Counted from the first letter of the stretch, positions 8,406 through 17,754 are shown. The stretch: 64,000 bases of DNA from G958295935 sp965224235 (GCA_965224235.1 CBDCYP010000002.1:2108001-2172000); one strand, 5' to 3'. A program made the numbers and translations. Notes: generated by a model from the letters alone, not told the origin.

Positions 8406-10106
8406 ATGAGGTTTTCGAACCTGTTTGGCAAGACCCTGCGCGAGGCGCCGGCGGACGCTGAAACGGTCAGCCATCGGTTGCTAGTGCGCGCCGGCTTCAT
8501 CCAGCAGGTCGCAGCTGGGATATTCAGCTATCTGCCGTTGGGCTGGCGGTCGATCGAGAAGATCAGGCGAATTATCAGGGAGGAGATGGATGGCGCTGGC
8601 GGACAGGAGATCAACATGCCCGTCGTACAACCCCGCGAGGTGTGGGAGCGGTCCGGCCGGGCGGATACGTTCATACCGCCGTTGGCCCAGTTCACCGACC
8701 GCCGTGAGCGTCAGATGGTCCTCGCGCCGACGCACGAAGAGGTCGTCACCACAATGGCGCGGGCTGGGATCTTCAGCTATCGCGATCTGCCGTTCACTCT
8801 TTACCAGATCCAGACAAAGTTTCGGGATGAGACCCGGCCGCGCGGGGGTCTGCTGCGAGTACGCGAATTCGAGATGAAGGACGCCTATTCGTTCGACGCC
8901 GATGCGGAAGGTTTGGACCTGAGTTACGAGGCGATGGCCACCGCTTACCGTGCCATCTTCAGCCGCTGCGGCCTGAATGCCATCATGGTCGATGCCGACT
9001 CGGGCGCCATCGGTGGAAAGGACTCGAAAGAGTTCGTGCTGCCTGCCGAAAGCGGCGAAGACGTAATACTGGTTTGTGACAAGTGCGAATACGCCGCCAA
9101 CGCCGAAAAGGCAGAGTTCGGCAAGACCGCCAACCCTCACGAAGAGCAACATGAGATCGAAGAGTTCGAAACCCCCGGCGTCAAGACGATTGAAGACCTG
9201 GCCGAATTCGAGGGTGTGCCGCGCACGAAAACCGCCAAAGCGGTTTTCTATATGGCCGACGGGAAAATGGCGCTGGTCACAATTCGGGGCGACTACGAGG
9301 TCAACGATACTAAATTGCGGAATGCCCTCGGCGGCGCAGCCGTAAGAATGGCAACGCCTCCGGAGGTCAAGGCGGCTGGGTTAGTCGCCGGATCGGCGTC
9401 CGCCGTTGGTATGGAAAACGTCAAATCCATTGTGGACGACTCGATCGAGTTGGGCGCGAACTACCTGGCGGGGGCGAACAAGGACGGTTACCACCTGCGC
9501 AACGTCAACTTCCCGAGAGACTTCAGGGCCGATCTGAAAACAGATATAGCCGAGGCTCAGGACGGATACCCCTGCCCGCGGTGCGACGGAGCGTTCAGGG
9601 CCCGACGCGGCATAGAGGTCGGGCATATCTTCAAGTTGGGCACCGTCTACAGTCAAAAACTCGGAGCTGGCTTTCTCGACGTTCACGGCGACCATCAAGA
9701 CGCCATGATGGGTTGCTACGGCATCGGCCTCGGCCGTCTCCTAGCAGCCGCCATCGAGGCAAATCACGATGATCGGGGCATGGTTCTTCCCAGGGCCATT
9801 GCTCCGTACGAGGTCTATCTGGCCGGACTCAACAACGAAGACGATGAGGTCAGGGCGAAGGCCGATGGCCTGTACGAATCCCTTGTAAAGATGGGCGTCG
9901 AAGTGCTTTACGACGACCGCGACGAACCGCCTGGCGTCAAGTTCAACGACGCGGATCTGATCGGGTCGCCGCTGCGCGCGGTCGTCAGCCGGCGTAGTCT
10001 GAGGGCCGGCGGCGCAGAGATAAAAATGCGGGCTGAGAAGTCAACGGAAGTCGTGCCGACCGACTCCGCGCCCGACGACATTCTTCGCGCTTTGCGGGCC
10101 GCCTGA
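8406..10106 (+). CDS. proS: Prolyl-tRNA synthetase, bacterial type
   Basis: Class II aminoacyl-tRNA synthetase charging tRNA-Pro. Motif 2 is TKFRDETRPRGGLLRVREF, followed by EMKDAYSFD; motif 3 is MGCYGIGLGRLLAAA. Between them (about residues 225-385) lies the YbaK-like editing insertion with KTAKAVFYMADG. The C-terminal anticodon-binding domain carries VLYDDRDEPPGVKFNDADLIG. Length 566 aa is normal. GGAGAG upstream of the ATG serves as ribosome binding site. A tRNA-Pro gene occurs later in the window at 30.6 kb. Confidence 0.97.
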   Translation: MRFSNLFGKTLREAPADAETVSHRLLVRAGFIQQVAAGIFSYLPLGWRSIEKIRRIIREEMDGAGGQEINMPVVQPREVWERSGRADTFIPPLAQFTDRRERQMVLAPTHEEVVTTMARAGIFSYRDLPFTLYQIQTKFRDETRPRGGLLRVREFEMKDAYSFDADAEGLDLSYEAMATAYRAIFSRCGLNAIMVDADSGAIGGKDSKEFVLPAESGEDVILVCDKCEYAANAEKAEFGKTANPHEEQHEIEEFETPGVKTIEDLAEFEGVPRTKTAKAVFYMADGKMALVTIRGDYEVNDTKLRNALGGAAVRMATPPEVKAAGLVAGSASAVGMENVKSIVDDSIELGANYLAGANKDGYHLRNVNFPRDFRADLKTDIAEAQDGYPCPRCDGAFRARRGIEVGHIFKLGTVYSQKLGAGFLDVHGDHQDAMMGCYGIGLGRLLAAAIEANHDDRGMVLPRAIAPYEVYLAGLNNEDDEVRAKADGLYESLVKMGVEVLYDDRDEPPGVKFNDADLIGSPLRAVVSRRSLRAGGAEIKMRAEKSTEVVPTDSAPDDILRALRAA

Positions 10107-10118
10107 CCGCGATTTGCT

Positions 10119-10802
10119 TCATTGGCCAGAGGTTTTTAGGACCTTTAACACCTGAAAGAAGTCGTCAAACGGCGTGAACGGTATTCCCGACTCGCCGCAG
10201 TGCTTCGCGAGCCAGTCGCGGGCAAAAAGCGCGTCGGCCTGCTCAGCCACGCAGAGGTCGGATATCCCGTCTCCGATGTATACGACCTTTCGCCCGTTCC
10301 GGCGGTGATCCCATACGCGGTCACATTTACAGAAGCCGGTGCGAACGCACCGCGTGAATCCGTTTGCAAAGATCAGCCTCGGCCTGCCATCCGGACCCGC
10401 GGCAATGCCGGGGGCGGCCGACCGCAAGTTGCCCATACCGTTGGCAGCCAGAATTGCGTTGACGTAGAAATCCATCCCGTTCGACGCCACCTCAACCGGC
10501 GTGCCGCTTGTGTCGGCGTATTCGAGGAGTTCGGTTAGTCCGGATCGCAGCTTCGCAATTTCGAGGGAGTATGCGGTCATCTCCGGTATGCGTTCAATCG
10601 ACAGATGGGATATTTCGTACTCCCACAGGTCCCGTATGCCGTATTCGCCGGACCTGAATCGGTCGATGCCGTGTTCCCAGCCGGGTGATCCAAAGTGTTC
10701 GATAATCGATTCACCGATATCGGACGTCGTGAGGGTTTTATCGAAATCCAGGATGATGGCCAAAGGTTCGAACAAAACAGTTCCTTGCTTGCGTCTGCGC
10801 AT
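10119..10802 (-). CDS. HAD-family phosphatase, MtnX-like
   Basis: Haloacid-dehalogenase phosphatase. Motif I is DFDKTLT (nucleophile Asp19, acid/base Asp21), motif II lies around VASNGMDFY, and motif IV is YIGDGISDL. The C-terminal segment EQADALFARDWLAKHC closely resembles the end of MtnX, the HK-MTPenyl-1-phosphate phosphatase of methionine salvage. No other mtn genes are in the window, so the substrate is not proved; a phosphoserine-phosphatase-like role is the alternative. It converges with proS (12-base gap) and is divergent from nusA. 227 aa. Confidence 0.82.
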   Translation of the reverse strand: MRRRKQGTVLFEPLAIILDFDKTLTTSDIGESIIEHFGSPGWEHGIDRFRSGEYGIRDLWEYEISHLSIERIPEMTAYSLEIAKLRSGLTELLEYADTSGTPVEVASNGMDFYVNAILAANGMGNLRSAAPGIAAGPDGRPRLIFANGFTRCVRTGFCKCDRVWDHRRNGRKVVYIGDGISDLCVAEQADALFARDWLAKHCGESGIPFTPFDDFFQVLKVLKTSGQ

Positions 10803-10892
10803 CCGCCGACGTGATTTGCCGCCGGGCGTGAACGCCTGCGCCGCACAGTTTTCCGGCCGATTTCAAGTTTGCGCCAAAGTGGCCGGAGTTGG

Positions 10893-10898
10893 TAAAAT
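10893..10898 (+). promoter_or_regulatory. Possible -10 element for the nusA operon
   Basis: TAAAAT in an AT-rich patch, about 40 bases before the leader hairpin and 114 before the nusA ATG. No convincing -35 hexamer is seen. Its position between divergent genes makes a promoter expected here. Confidence 0.35.
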
Positions 10899-10935
10899 TA
10901 AATGGATTAAGGGTGGAAGTTGGAGTTGGTACTTG

Positions 10936-10959
10936 AAAGTGGGCTCGGCCCACTTTTTT
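10936..10959 (+). terminator. Terminator-type hairpin in the nusA leader
   Basis: Perfect 9-bp stem AAAGTGGGC / GCCCACTTT with a TCG loop, running into six T residues (10954-10959), and 52 bases before the nusA ATG. It has the form of an intrinsic terminator but sits in front of its operon. In Bacillus, NusA-stimulated termination in the leader autoregulates the nusA operon, so an attenuator is the likely role. It cannot terminate the gene on its left, which is divergent. Confidence 0.75.
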
Positions 10960-11011
10960 GTTAACCAAAGTAATTTTAGTTTAGTGGCTGTTGAAGCCGG
11001 AAAGGCGGCGC

Positions 11012-12589
11012 ATGAAAAGCGATCTACTGCTGGCCGTGACCCAACTTGCCGCCGAGCGAAAGTTACCGCATTCCGTGGTTGTATCGGCCATCGAAGCCGC
11101 ACTTGCCTCCGCGTACAAGAGAGACCCCGCGGCCGGGGGACAGGACGTTGTCGTCCAGGTCGACCCAGGCGATGGCGACGTAACGGTCAGAACTGTCCTC
11201 CATGTCGTAAATGAAGTAGAGGAGCAGGGCGCGGAAGTCACAGTGGCCGACGCCCAAAAAATCCAGCTTGGCGCCCAAATTGGCGACGTTCTGGAGACCG
11301 GTTTTATCGATCACAACCCGGGCCGCATCGCGGCGCAGACCGCCAAGCAGGTAGTCATGCAGCGCTTGAGAGAGGCCGAGCGTGACCTCGTTTTCGATGA
11401 GTACGTCGACAAAGCGGGGGAGTTGCTGACCGGCACGATCCAGCGCATAGACCCTCGTTTCATCACCGTCGACCTTGGCCGGGCCGAGGCGATCATGCCT
11501 CACAGCGAACAAGCCCAGTTCGAGCGATATCGGCCCGGCCAGCAACTCAAGTTTTTCATACTGGAAGTGGCTCGTACGGTCCGCGGACCGGAAATCGTCG
11601 TTTCGCGAACTCACCCAGAATTGCTTAAGCGCCTGTTCGAAGTCGAGGTGCCGGAGATCTTTAACGGCATCATTGAGATCAAGTCGATTGCGAGGGAAGC
11701 CGGTTCGCGAAGCAAAGTTGCGGTTCACTCCACGCAAACGGGCGTCGATGCGGTGGGAGCATGTGTGGGCCTTAGGGGCATCCGCATCCAGAATGTGGTG
11801 AATGAGCTGCTGGGCGAAAAGATCGACGTCATCGAATGGGACAGAGACCTGGCCAGGTTCATTGCCAATTCCTTGAGTCCGGCCAACGTCGACCAGGTCC
11901 AAATAAACGATGACGAAGTGTCGGCCATCGTGGTCGTCCCTGATCGGGTCCTTTCGCTGGCAATCGGCCGAGAGGGCCAGAATGCGCGACTGGCGGCCAA
12001 ACTGACCGGCTGGCATATCGACATTCGCGGCGCCACGCAATCTTCTATGGCTGCCGCGGCGGCAGCGGCTGAGGTGGCAGCAGCGCCCGAACCCGAACCA
12101 GAACTGGCAGAGGTCGCCGCGATAGCAGAAGAACCCGTTGTTACGGAACAGCCGGTGGAGGAGTCCATCGCAGCCGAAGTCGATCAGCAGCGGGTTGAGC
12201 CGGTGATGGAACCCGTTGGCCTGGAAGAAGCAGCGGCAACAGTCGACGAAACCGGCGTTCCGGTTGGCATGGACTCTGCGGACATTCCGGCAGCCGTTAC
12301 TGCTGAGGAAGACGCCGCCGCGCACGCAGAAGAACTTGCTCTGCTTGCGCTTGAAGAAGAGCTTGCAGCCCTTGAACGGGAAGAGGCCGAGCGCAGGGAA
12401 GCCGCTGCGGCAGAGGTTTCAGTTGACTTCTCGTCGAATGACCTGTGGCAGGTAGACTTCTCCGTGCCTGAAGACGACGAGGGCGTGGGTGTGATCAGAT
12501 TCGCAGAGGATATTGCAGGATTCCGGGAAGAGGGTGAAGGCCGCAGACGGCGCGGTGGCGGCGGCGGACGTGCAAGACGCCGTCGCTAA
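11012..12589 (+). CDS. nusA: Transcription elongation/termination factor NusA with long acidic tail
   Basis: Binds RNA polymerase and RNA to control pausing, termination and antitermination. NusA N-terminal domain (about 1-130), S1 domain (ELLTGTIQRIDPRFITVDLG, about 135-205), then two KH domains (GACVGLRGIRIQNVV and LAIGREGQNARLAAKLTGW). From about residue 345 the protein continues for 180 residues, mostly Ala and Glu, and ends in a Gly/Arg-rich basic tail (GGGGGRARRRR). ATG 11012 is preceded by GGAAAGG at 10998-11004; TTG 10991 would be a longer but poorer start. rimP, usually directly upstream, is absent. Confidence 0.95.
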   Translation: MKSDLLLAVTQLAAERKLPHSVVVSAIEAALASAYKRDPAAGGQDVVVQVDPGDGDVTVRTVLHVVNEVEEQGAEVTVADAQKIQLGAQIGDVLETGFIDHNPGRIAAQTAKQVVMQRLREAERDLVFDEYVDKAGELLTGTIQRIDPRFITVDLGRAEAIMPHSEQAQFERYRPGQQLKFFILEVARTVRGPEIVVSRTHPELLKRLFEVEVPEIFNGIIEIKSIAREAGSRSKVAVHSTQTGVDAVGACVGLRGIRIQNVVNELLGEKIDVIEWDRDLARFIANSLSPANVDQVQINDDEVSAIVVVPDRVLSLAIGREGQNARLAAKLTGWHIDIRGATQSSMAAAAAAAEVAAAPEPEPELAEVAAIAEEPVVTEQPVEESIAAEVDQQRVEPVMEPVGLEEAAATVDETGVPVGMDSADIPAAVTAEEDAAAHAEELALLALEEELAALEREEAERREAAAAEVSVDFSSNDLWQVDFSVPEDDEGVGVIRFAEDIAGFREEGEGRRRRGGGGGRARRRR

Positions 12590-12646
12590 CCGCCGCAGGC
12601 GGGCATGAACAACCCTTAACGCGTACACTGGAAGGAGCGGCGCGCT

Positions 12647-12973
12647 GTGAAAAGGCAGAAGCACGTTCCTCTCCGGTCGTGCGTGGTATGCCGTGCAAAA
12701 CGGCCCAAGCGGGAACTGATTCGCATCGTGCGGACCGCCGAAGGGGTGGTCCAAGTTGACGCCACCGGAAAGGCGAACGGCCGCGGCGCGTACCTCTGTT
12801 CGGAACCGGCCTGCTGGGTGGGAGGTGTGACGCGTGGCAAACTATCTCAGGCGCTGAAGTCTGAGCTAAAAGAGTCGGCACGAGAGCGGTTACTTACATT
12901 CGCTCCCGGTCGCGAAAACTACCGACCCCCGGTTGAGCCGGGCGAAAGTTCCCGAATGATTGGTAACGCATAA
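12647..12973 (+). CDS. ylxR: YlxR/RnpM family RNA-binding protein
   Basis: Small basic protein (108 aa) of the DUF448 family, encoded between nusA and infB in many bacteria; the Bacillus homologue (RnpM) binds and modulates RNase P RNA. The signature is present: PLRSCVVCRAKRPKRELIR near the N-terminus, then VDATGKANGRGAYLC. GTG start with AAGGAG about ten bases upstream. Its stop TAA (12971-12973) directly touches the infB ATG. Confidence 0.93.
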   Translation: MKRQKHVPLRSCVVCRAKRPKRELIRIVRTAEGVVQVDATGKANGRGAYLCSEPACWVGGVTRGKLSQALKSELKESARERLLTFAPGRENYRPPVEPGESSRMIGNA

Positions 12974-14830
12974 ATGGCAAGACGATATTCAAACTCAGCT
13001 AAACGGGGATCGGACCGCCGTCGCGGCGCGCCTGTCGAAGCGAACACTCGCGTTATCGAGCGTCCGGAGGAACCGGCGGGACCGGTAGAGCTACCGGCCA
13101 CGATGACCGTTGGCGAGCTTTCCGGCATCTTGCAGCGCAGTAATGTGGACACCATAAAGTCCCTGATGCGCACGGGTGTAATGGCGACGGTCAACGAGGT
13201 GGTCGATTTCGAAACTGCCGCCCGGGTAGCTGCGTCGTTCAAAGTGCCGGTGCTCAAGCCAAAAGACAGGGAAGAAAGCACGGCGGGTATCCAAGTCGGC
13301 GTCGACGAAGAAATGACCGCCGAGACCGCTCAGGTCAGACCGCCCATCATAACCGTGCTTGGCCACGTCGACCATGGTAAGACCACTTTGCTCGACGCCA
13401 TACGCGGCACCGCTGTAGTTAAATCCGAGGCCGGGGGAATTACCCAGGCTGTCGGCGCTTACCAGGTCCGCAAGGACGACAACCTCCTCACGTTTATCGA
13501 CACGCCCGGCCATGAAGCGTTTACGGCCATGCGAGCAAGTGGCGCGCAAGTGACCGATATCGCAGTGCTCGTCGTAGCCGCAGACGACGGGGTAATGCCG
13601 CAGACCCGCGAGGCGATCGACCACGCCCGCGCCGCCGGGGTGCCGATGGTCGTCGCCATCAACAAGATCGACTTGCCCGCCGCTGATCTCGACCGAACAA
13701 GGGCGGCCTTGGCCGACCAGAACGTCATTGTCGAGGAGTACGGAGGCGAAGTCGTAGCGGTACCGGTGTCAGCCCTAAAAGGCGATGGCGTGGACGATCT
13801 GCTCGACTCGCTACTTCTGGTTGCCGAGATTTCAGAACTGAAGGCGAACCCGGATCGCGCCGGACTTGGAGTCGTCATCGAATCCCATATGGACAGGTCG
13901 CGGGGACCGATTTCTACCGTCCTCGTACGATCCGGCTCCGTCGGGAAGGGCAACAACATAGTAGCCGGCGTTCAACGCGGCCGAGTTCGTTGCATGATCG
14001 ACGGATTTGGCCAAGACATCAATGAGGCGGGTCCTTCCACGCCGATCGAAGTCCTGGGGCTGGACGGCCTGCCCGCCGTCGGCGATCAATTTGAAGTAGT
14101 CCCCGATGAGAAGACCGCACGCCAGCTTGTGGAGACGCGCCGCAGGATCGCAGCGAGACACGGCGAAACCCGGCAGGCAACGACGCTCGCCGAAGTTATG
14201 CGGAGCGTCCACCGCGGCGAATATAAGAAGTTGACGGTAGTAATCAAGGCATCGACCCAAGGCTCGGTGGACGCAGTGCGGAGAGCGGTCGAGCAGCTTT
14301 CGACAACGGAAGTGCAGGTCAACGTGGTGTCGGCCGCCGCCGGCGCCATAACCGAATCGGACGTTATGTTGGCCGCCGCCTCTGACGCGATCGTCGTTGG
14401 ATTCGAGTCCGAACTCGACACTGGGGCCGCGCAGTTGGCCGCTGCCCGAGGCGTGAGCATCCGCTCGTACCGCATCATCTATGACCTGATTGACGACGTT
14501 CAGGCCGCCGTACGCGGGCTGGTGGATCCGGAAGAGCGGGAGGTCGTAACGGGCCATGCGCTGATTCAGGAAGTGTTCGCGCTCGGCCGTCGCAACAAGA
14601 TCGCTGGCGTGCGGATCATTGACGGCACGGTTCGCCGCAACTCACGCGTACGCGTACGTCGGTCTGGGAATGAACTGTTTTCGGGCCGCGTGGCCTCCAT
14701 GCGCCACTTGAAAGAAAACGTGCGCGAACTCGGCGCCAACTTCGAAGGCGGCATCGTCCTTGACGGCTTCGACGACTTCGAGGTGCAGGACATCCTCGAG
14801 GCGTACGAGATCCAGGTGTTGAAGCGCTAA
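12974..14830 (+). CDS. infB: Translation initiation factor IF-2, compact form
   Basis: GTPase that places initiator tRNA on the 30S subunit and promotes subunit joining. An IF2_N-type segment (TVGELSGILQRSNVDTIKSL) is at about 45-65. The G domain carries G1 GHVDHGKTT (130-138), DTPGHEAF and NKIDLP, followed by the C1/C2 domains ending EVQDILEAYEIQVLKR. At 618 aa it lacks the long N-terminal extension of the E. coli form. ATG 12974 abuts the ylxR stop. rbfA and truB follow in the common order. Confidence 0.97.
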   Translation: MARRYSNSAKRGSDRRRGAPVEANTRVIERPEEPAGPVELPATMTVGELSGILQRSNVDTIKSLMRTGVMATVNEVVDFETAARVAASFKVPVLKPKDREESTAGIQVGVDEEMTAETAQVRPPIITVLGHVDHGKTTLLDAIRGTAVVKSEAGGITQAVGAYQVRKDDNLLTFIDTPGHEAFTAMRASGAQVTDIAVLVVAADDGVMPQTREAIDHARAAGVPMVVAINKIDLPAADLDRTRAALADQNVIVEEYGGEVVAVPVSALKGDGVDDLLDSLLLVAEISELKANPDRAGLGVVIESHMDRSRGPISTVLVRSGSVGKGNNIVAGVQRGRVRCMIDGFGQDINEAGPSTPIEVLGLDGLPAVGDQFEVVPDEKTARQLVETRRRIAARHGETRQATTLAEVMRSVHRGEYKKLTVVIKASTQGSVDAVRRAVEQLSTTEVQVNVVSAAAGAITESDVMLAAASDAIVVGFESELDTGAAQLAAARGVSIRSYRIIYDLIDDVQAAVRGLVDPEEREVVTGHALIQEVFALGRRNKIAGVRIIDGTVRRNSRVRVRRSGNELFSGRVASMRHLKENVRELGANFEGGIVLDGFDDFEVQDILEAYEIQVLKR

Positions 14831-14861
14831 ACACCGGATTTCGCAGGGTTTTACGATCGCC

Positions 14862-15239
14862 ATGTCGAGGCGAATGGAGCGCGTCAACTTCACGTTGCGC
14901 AAGGAACTGGGCAGCCTCATCGCGGAGGCAGTCGCCGATCCGCGCCTTGCAGACCTGACCTCCATCACCAGCGTTAACTGCGCGGCGGACCTTGGAAAGG
15001 CCAGGGTATATGTCAGCGTCCTGGGCGACGAACAGGTGCGGGGGTTGAGCGTGGAAGCGTTGCGGTCCGCATCGGGCAGGCTCAGGAACCTCCTCAAGAG
15101 TCGAGTGCGGATGCGGAGGATCCCGTCCCTCGAATTCCTGGCAGATTCGAGGCTCGAAGAGGGTGCCGAGATGTTGGCGCTTATCGACAAAGTCAAGGAA
15201 GAAGACTTGCGAAGGTCGGTCGGGGACGCCGCGCCGTGA
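14862..15239 (+). CDS. rbfA: Ribosome-binding factor A
   Basis: KH-fold protein needed for late maturation of the 30S subunit and 16S 5' end processing. The 125-aa length is normal. Signature segments: RMERVNFTLRKELGSLIAE, the strand KARVYVSVLGDE, and LKSRVRMRRIPSLEFLADS near the C-terminus. The stop TGA overlaps the truB GTG as GTGA, so translation of the two is probably coupled. Confidence 0.94.
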   Translation: MSRRMERVNFTLRKELGSLIAEAVADPRLADLTSITSVNCAADLGKARVYVSVLGDEQVRGLSVEALRSASGRLRNLLKSRVRMRRIPSLEFLADSRLEEGAEMLALIDKVKEEDLRRSVGDAAP

Positions 15240-16162
15240 TCAGACACCCTAAACCGGCCAAAATTGCTGTGGGCGGGTTCCTCAATATCGACAAAGAGTC
15301 GGATTGGACCTCGACCGACGTGGTCCGCAAGGTCAAGTCGCTCACGCGGGTCAAGAAGATCGGGCATGGCGGGACGCTCGATCCCATAGCCACCGGCGTC
15401 CTCCCATTGTGCCTGGGGCCGGCGACACGATTCGCAGACTCGATCCTTCTGGGGAATAAGGCATACCGGCTCACGGTGACGTTGGGAACCGCTACCGACA
15501 CTTATGATTCCGAGGGGGAAACGGTGGCCGAATCCGACCCGACGGGGATCGACCGCGACGCGGTTGACAAGGCATTGCCCCGATTCCGCGGCGAGATCAC
15601 TCAGGTCCCCCCGATGTACAGCGCTGTCAAGCACAACGGCCAACGTTTATACAGCCTGGCGCGCGCCGGAATAGAGGTCGAACGCAAGTCACGGCAGGTG
15701 GAAGTGGACCATCTTGAGATAACCAGGTGGGCCCCGCCGGAGTTCGACCTCGAACTGGTCTGCGGTCACGGTTTCTACGCCAGGTCCCTAGCCAATGATC
15801 TTGGGGAGGCGCTCGGGGGAGCCGCCCATCTTTCGGCGCTGCAACGAACCCGGGCAGGCAAGTTCGACCTGAACGGGGCAGTCACGATTGGCGAGTTGGA
15901 AGCCGCCCTGGAAAACGACGTATGGCAGGATCTACTGTTTCCCGTCGATTGGACGCTTTACCACCTGCGTTCAATCGTCCTGGACCCACTGATGCAGGAG
16001 ATGTGTCAAAACGGCCGTCCGCTTCCACTGTCGCGCTTTGAACCGTCAACTCCGGGTGAGCAGGTACGTGCATACAGCCGCAGCGGTGAGATAATCGCTC
16101 TGCTGTCCTGCGATCCGGCCCGCGGCGGTTGGAAGCCGGACAAGGTGCTTGTTCCTCAGTGA
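15236..16162 (+). CDS. truB: tRNA pseudouridine-55 synthase
   Basis: Makes pseudouridine 55 in the T loop of tRNAs. The catalytic motif GHGGTLDPIATGVLP contains the nucleophile Asp49. GFLNIDKESDWTSTDVV near the N-terminus, PPMYSAVKHNGQRLYSLAR and CGHGFYARSLANDLG are all conserved. GTG 15236 overlaps the rbfA stop by four bases. Length 308 aa with a short C-terminal PUA-like region. Last gene of the nusA-truB run. Confidence 0.96.
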   Translation: MIRHPKPAKIAVGGFLNIDKESDWTSTDVVRKVKSLTRVKKIGHGGTLDPIATGVLPLCLGPATRFADSILLGNKAYRLTVTLGTATDTYDSEGETVAESDPTGIDRDAVDKALPRFRGEITQVPPMYSAVKHNGQRLYSLARAGIEVERKSRQVEVDHLEITRWAPPEFDLELVCGHGFYARSLANDLGEALGGAAHLSALQRTRAGKFDLNGAVTIGELEAALENDVWQDLLFPVDWTLYHLRSIVLDPLMQEMCQNGRPLPLSRFEPSTPGEQVRAYSRSGEIIALLSCDPARGGWKPDKVLVPQ

Positions 16163-16254
16163 CCGGCCCAAAATTTACCATCACCCGGCCAGCCACTGCC
16201 AGAGCAGTATTGTCAGCCATGTTCTGCACGGATTGAGCGCGGCGTTTGTTGAAT

Positions 16255-17613
16255 ATGGAAGAGATCGTGCACCACAGTCCGCTTGAAGTAGTCGCCGAAT
16301 TGGCGATCCTGCTGGCGGTCATTCTTATCGCCGCCAAGATCGGCGGTGAAATCGCCGAACGCGTCTTCAAGGTTCCCGCGGTTCTGGGCGAACTGGGCGC
16401 CGGAATAGCCATCAGCCCATTCGCCCTTGGCGGACTCATCAGCCTACCCGTAATCGGGACTCTTTTCGCGGTCGAAGAAGGCGCCGGAGGGATGTTGCCG
16501 GTAGCGCCTGAGCTGTTTTTTTTCGCCCAGATAGCGGCTGTGATTCTTTTGTTCGAGGCCGGTCTGGAAACAGATCGTCGGCAGTTCATTCGGTACGCCC
16601 GTCCCGCCATCGTGATCGCGGCCGGCGGAGTTGTCGTGCCGTTTGTCCTCGGCTTTTACGCCACCGTGTGGCTTGGGTTCGCCAGTTTCGACTCCCTGCA
16701 AGATCTACTTCCCGCCCTGTTCGTAGGTGCGATCATGACAGCAACGTCCGTGGGCATCACGGCCCGCGTGTTGTCCGACCTCGGCAAGCTCGACACGCCT
16801 GAGGGGGTCACGGTGCTTGCCGGCGCTGTGGTAGACGACGTTCTTGGAATCATTATCCTGGCCATCGTGGTCGGCATCGGCCGTGATGGGACGGTCACGG
16901 CGAGCGGCATCGCCATCATTTTCGCCAAGGCGGTCGGCTTCTGGCTGGGCCTCACCGTAATCGGGAGTTTGCTGTCGAAGTACATTTCGAAATTTGCATT
17001 TTGGTTTAAGAGCCCCGGCGCCGTATTGGGGATAGCCATGGCCATGGCGCTTTTTGCGGCGGGAGTCGCCGAGGTATATTTCAACCTCGCCATGATCATC
17101 GGGTCGTACTCCCTGGGTCTCGCCCTTTCAGGTACCGACCTTAAGCATCTCGTCGCAAGACCGATGCGGCAGATCAACTACTTCCTGGTGCCGGCGTTTT
17201 TCGTTGTTATCGGCATGCAGGTCGACTTCACTGCATTCGGTGGCGAAGGGTCGGAGCACTCCCTCGGTAAAGCTTTGGCATTCGCGGCAGTACTTTCCGT
17301 GTTTGCCATAGTGAGCAAACTCGCTGGGTCTGGTCTCCCAGCGCTGCTCGTCGGGTTTAATCGCATCGGATCGTGGCGTGTCGCCCTGGGGATGTTGCCG
17401 CGGGGTGAAGTCGCCCTCATCGTGGCTGGCATCGGTCTTGGAAGCGGCGTGATCGGCCGTGACGTTTTCGGCGTGGCCATCGTCATGACTGTCGTAACGA
17501 CCGTCATGGCCCCACTCCTGCTCACGCGGGCCTTCCGTGGAGGCAGTGGCCTGAGTTCTGACGCGCCAGACGACCCAAGGAGACCTCCCTCTTCGCCGCC
17601 CGAAACCGGCTAA
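16255..17613 (+). CDS. Monovalent cation:proton antiporter (CPA2/Kef-like)
   Basis: Integral membrane protein with about 12 hydrophobic segments, matching the Na+/H+ exchanger family PF00999. TM1-2 hold LAILLAVILIAAKIGGEIAE and VPAVLGELGAGIAISP, and the ion-binding unwound segment is seen as TATSVGITARVLSDLG and LAGAVVDDVLGIIILAIV (paired Asp). There is no TrkA-N domain, unlike full KefB/KefC. ATG 16255 follows two in-frame TTG codons; no clear ribosome binding site. The ion (Na+ or K+) cannot be told. 452 aa, apparently a single-gene unit before the tRNA. Confidence 0.88.
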   Translation: MEEIVHHSPLEVVAELAILLAVILIAAKIGGEIAERVFKVPAVLGELGAGIAISPFALGGLISLPVIGTLFAVEEGAGGMLPVAPELFFFAQIAAVILLFEAGLETDRRQFIRYARPAIVIAAGGVVVPFVLGFYATVWLGFASFDSLQDLLPALFVGAIMTATSVGITARVLSDLGKLDTPEGVTVLAGAVVDDVLGIIILAIVVGIGRDGTVTASGIAIIFAKAVGFWLGLTVIGSLLSKYISKFAFWFKSPGAVLGIAMAMALFAAGVAEVYFNLAMIIGSYSLGLALSGTDLKHLVARPMRQINYFLVPAFFVVIGMQVDFTAFGGEGSEHSLGKALAFAAVLSVFAIVSKLAGSGLPALLVGFNRIGSWRVALGMLPRGEVALIVAGIGLGSGVIGRDVFGVAIVMTVVTTVMAPLLLTRAFRGGSGLSSDAPDDPRRPPSSPPETG

Positions 17614-17663
17614 CTGTCAGAGCCAAAGAGGACAACCACACACCCACCCCGTCCCGGTTTAAC

Positions 17664-17669
17664 TACAAT
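17664..17669 (+). promoter_or_regulatory. Probable -10 element of tRNA-Arg
   Basis: TACAAT ten bases before the first base of the mature tRNA. The matching -35 region is GC-rich and weak. Confidence 0.4.
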
Positions 17670-17679
17670 TGGCGCGACC

Positions 17680-17754
17680 GCCCCCGTAGCTCAGTGGACA
17701 GAGCGCCGGCCTCCGAAGCCGGGTGCGTGAGTTCGATCCTCACCGGGGGCGCCA
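17680..17754 (+). tRNA. tRNA-Arg, anticodon CCG
   Basis: Full cloverleaf: acceptor GCCCCCG (17680-17686) pairs with CGGGGGC (17744-17750); anticodon stem CCGGC/GCCGG encloses the loop CTCCGAA with anticodon CCG at 17713-17715; T arm GTGAG-TTCGATC-CTCAC. The CCA end is encoded (17752-17754). Reads CGG codons. Confidence 0.97.
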
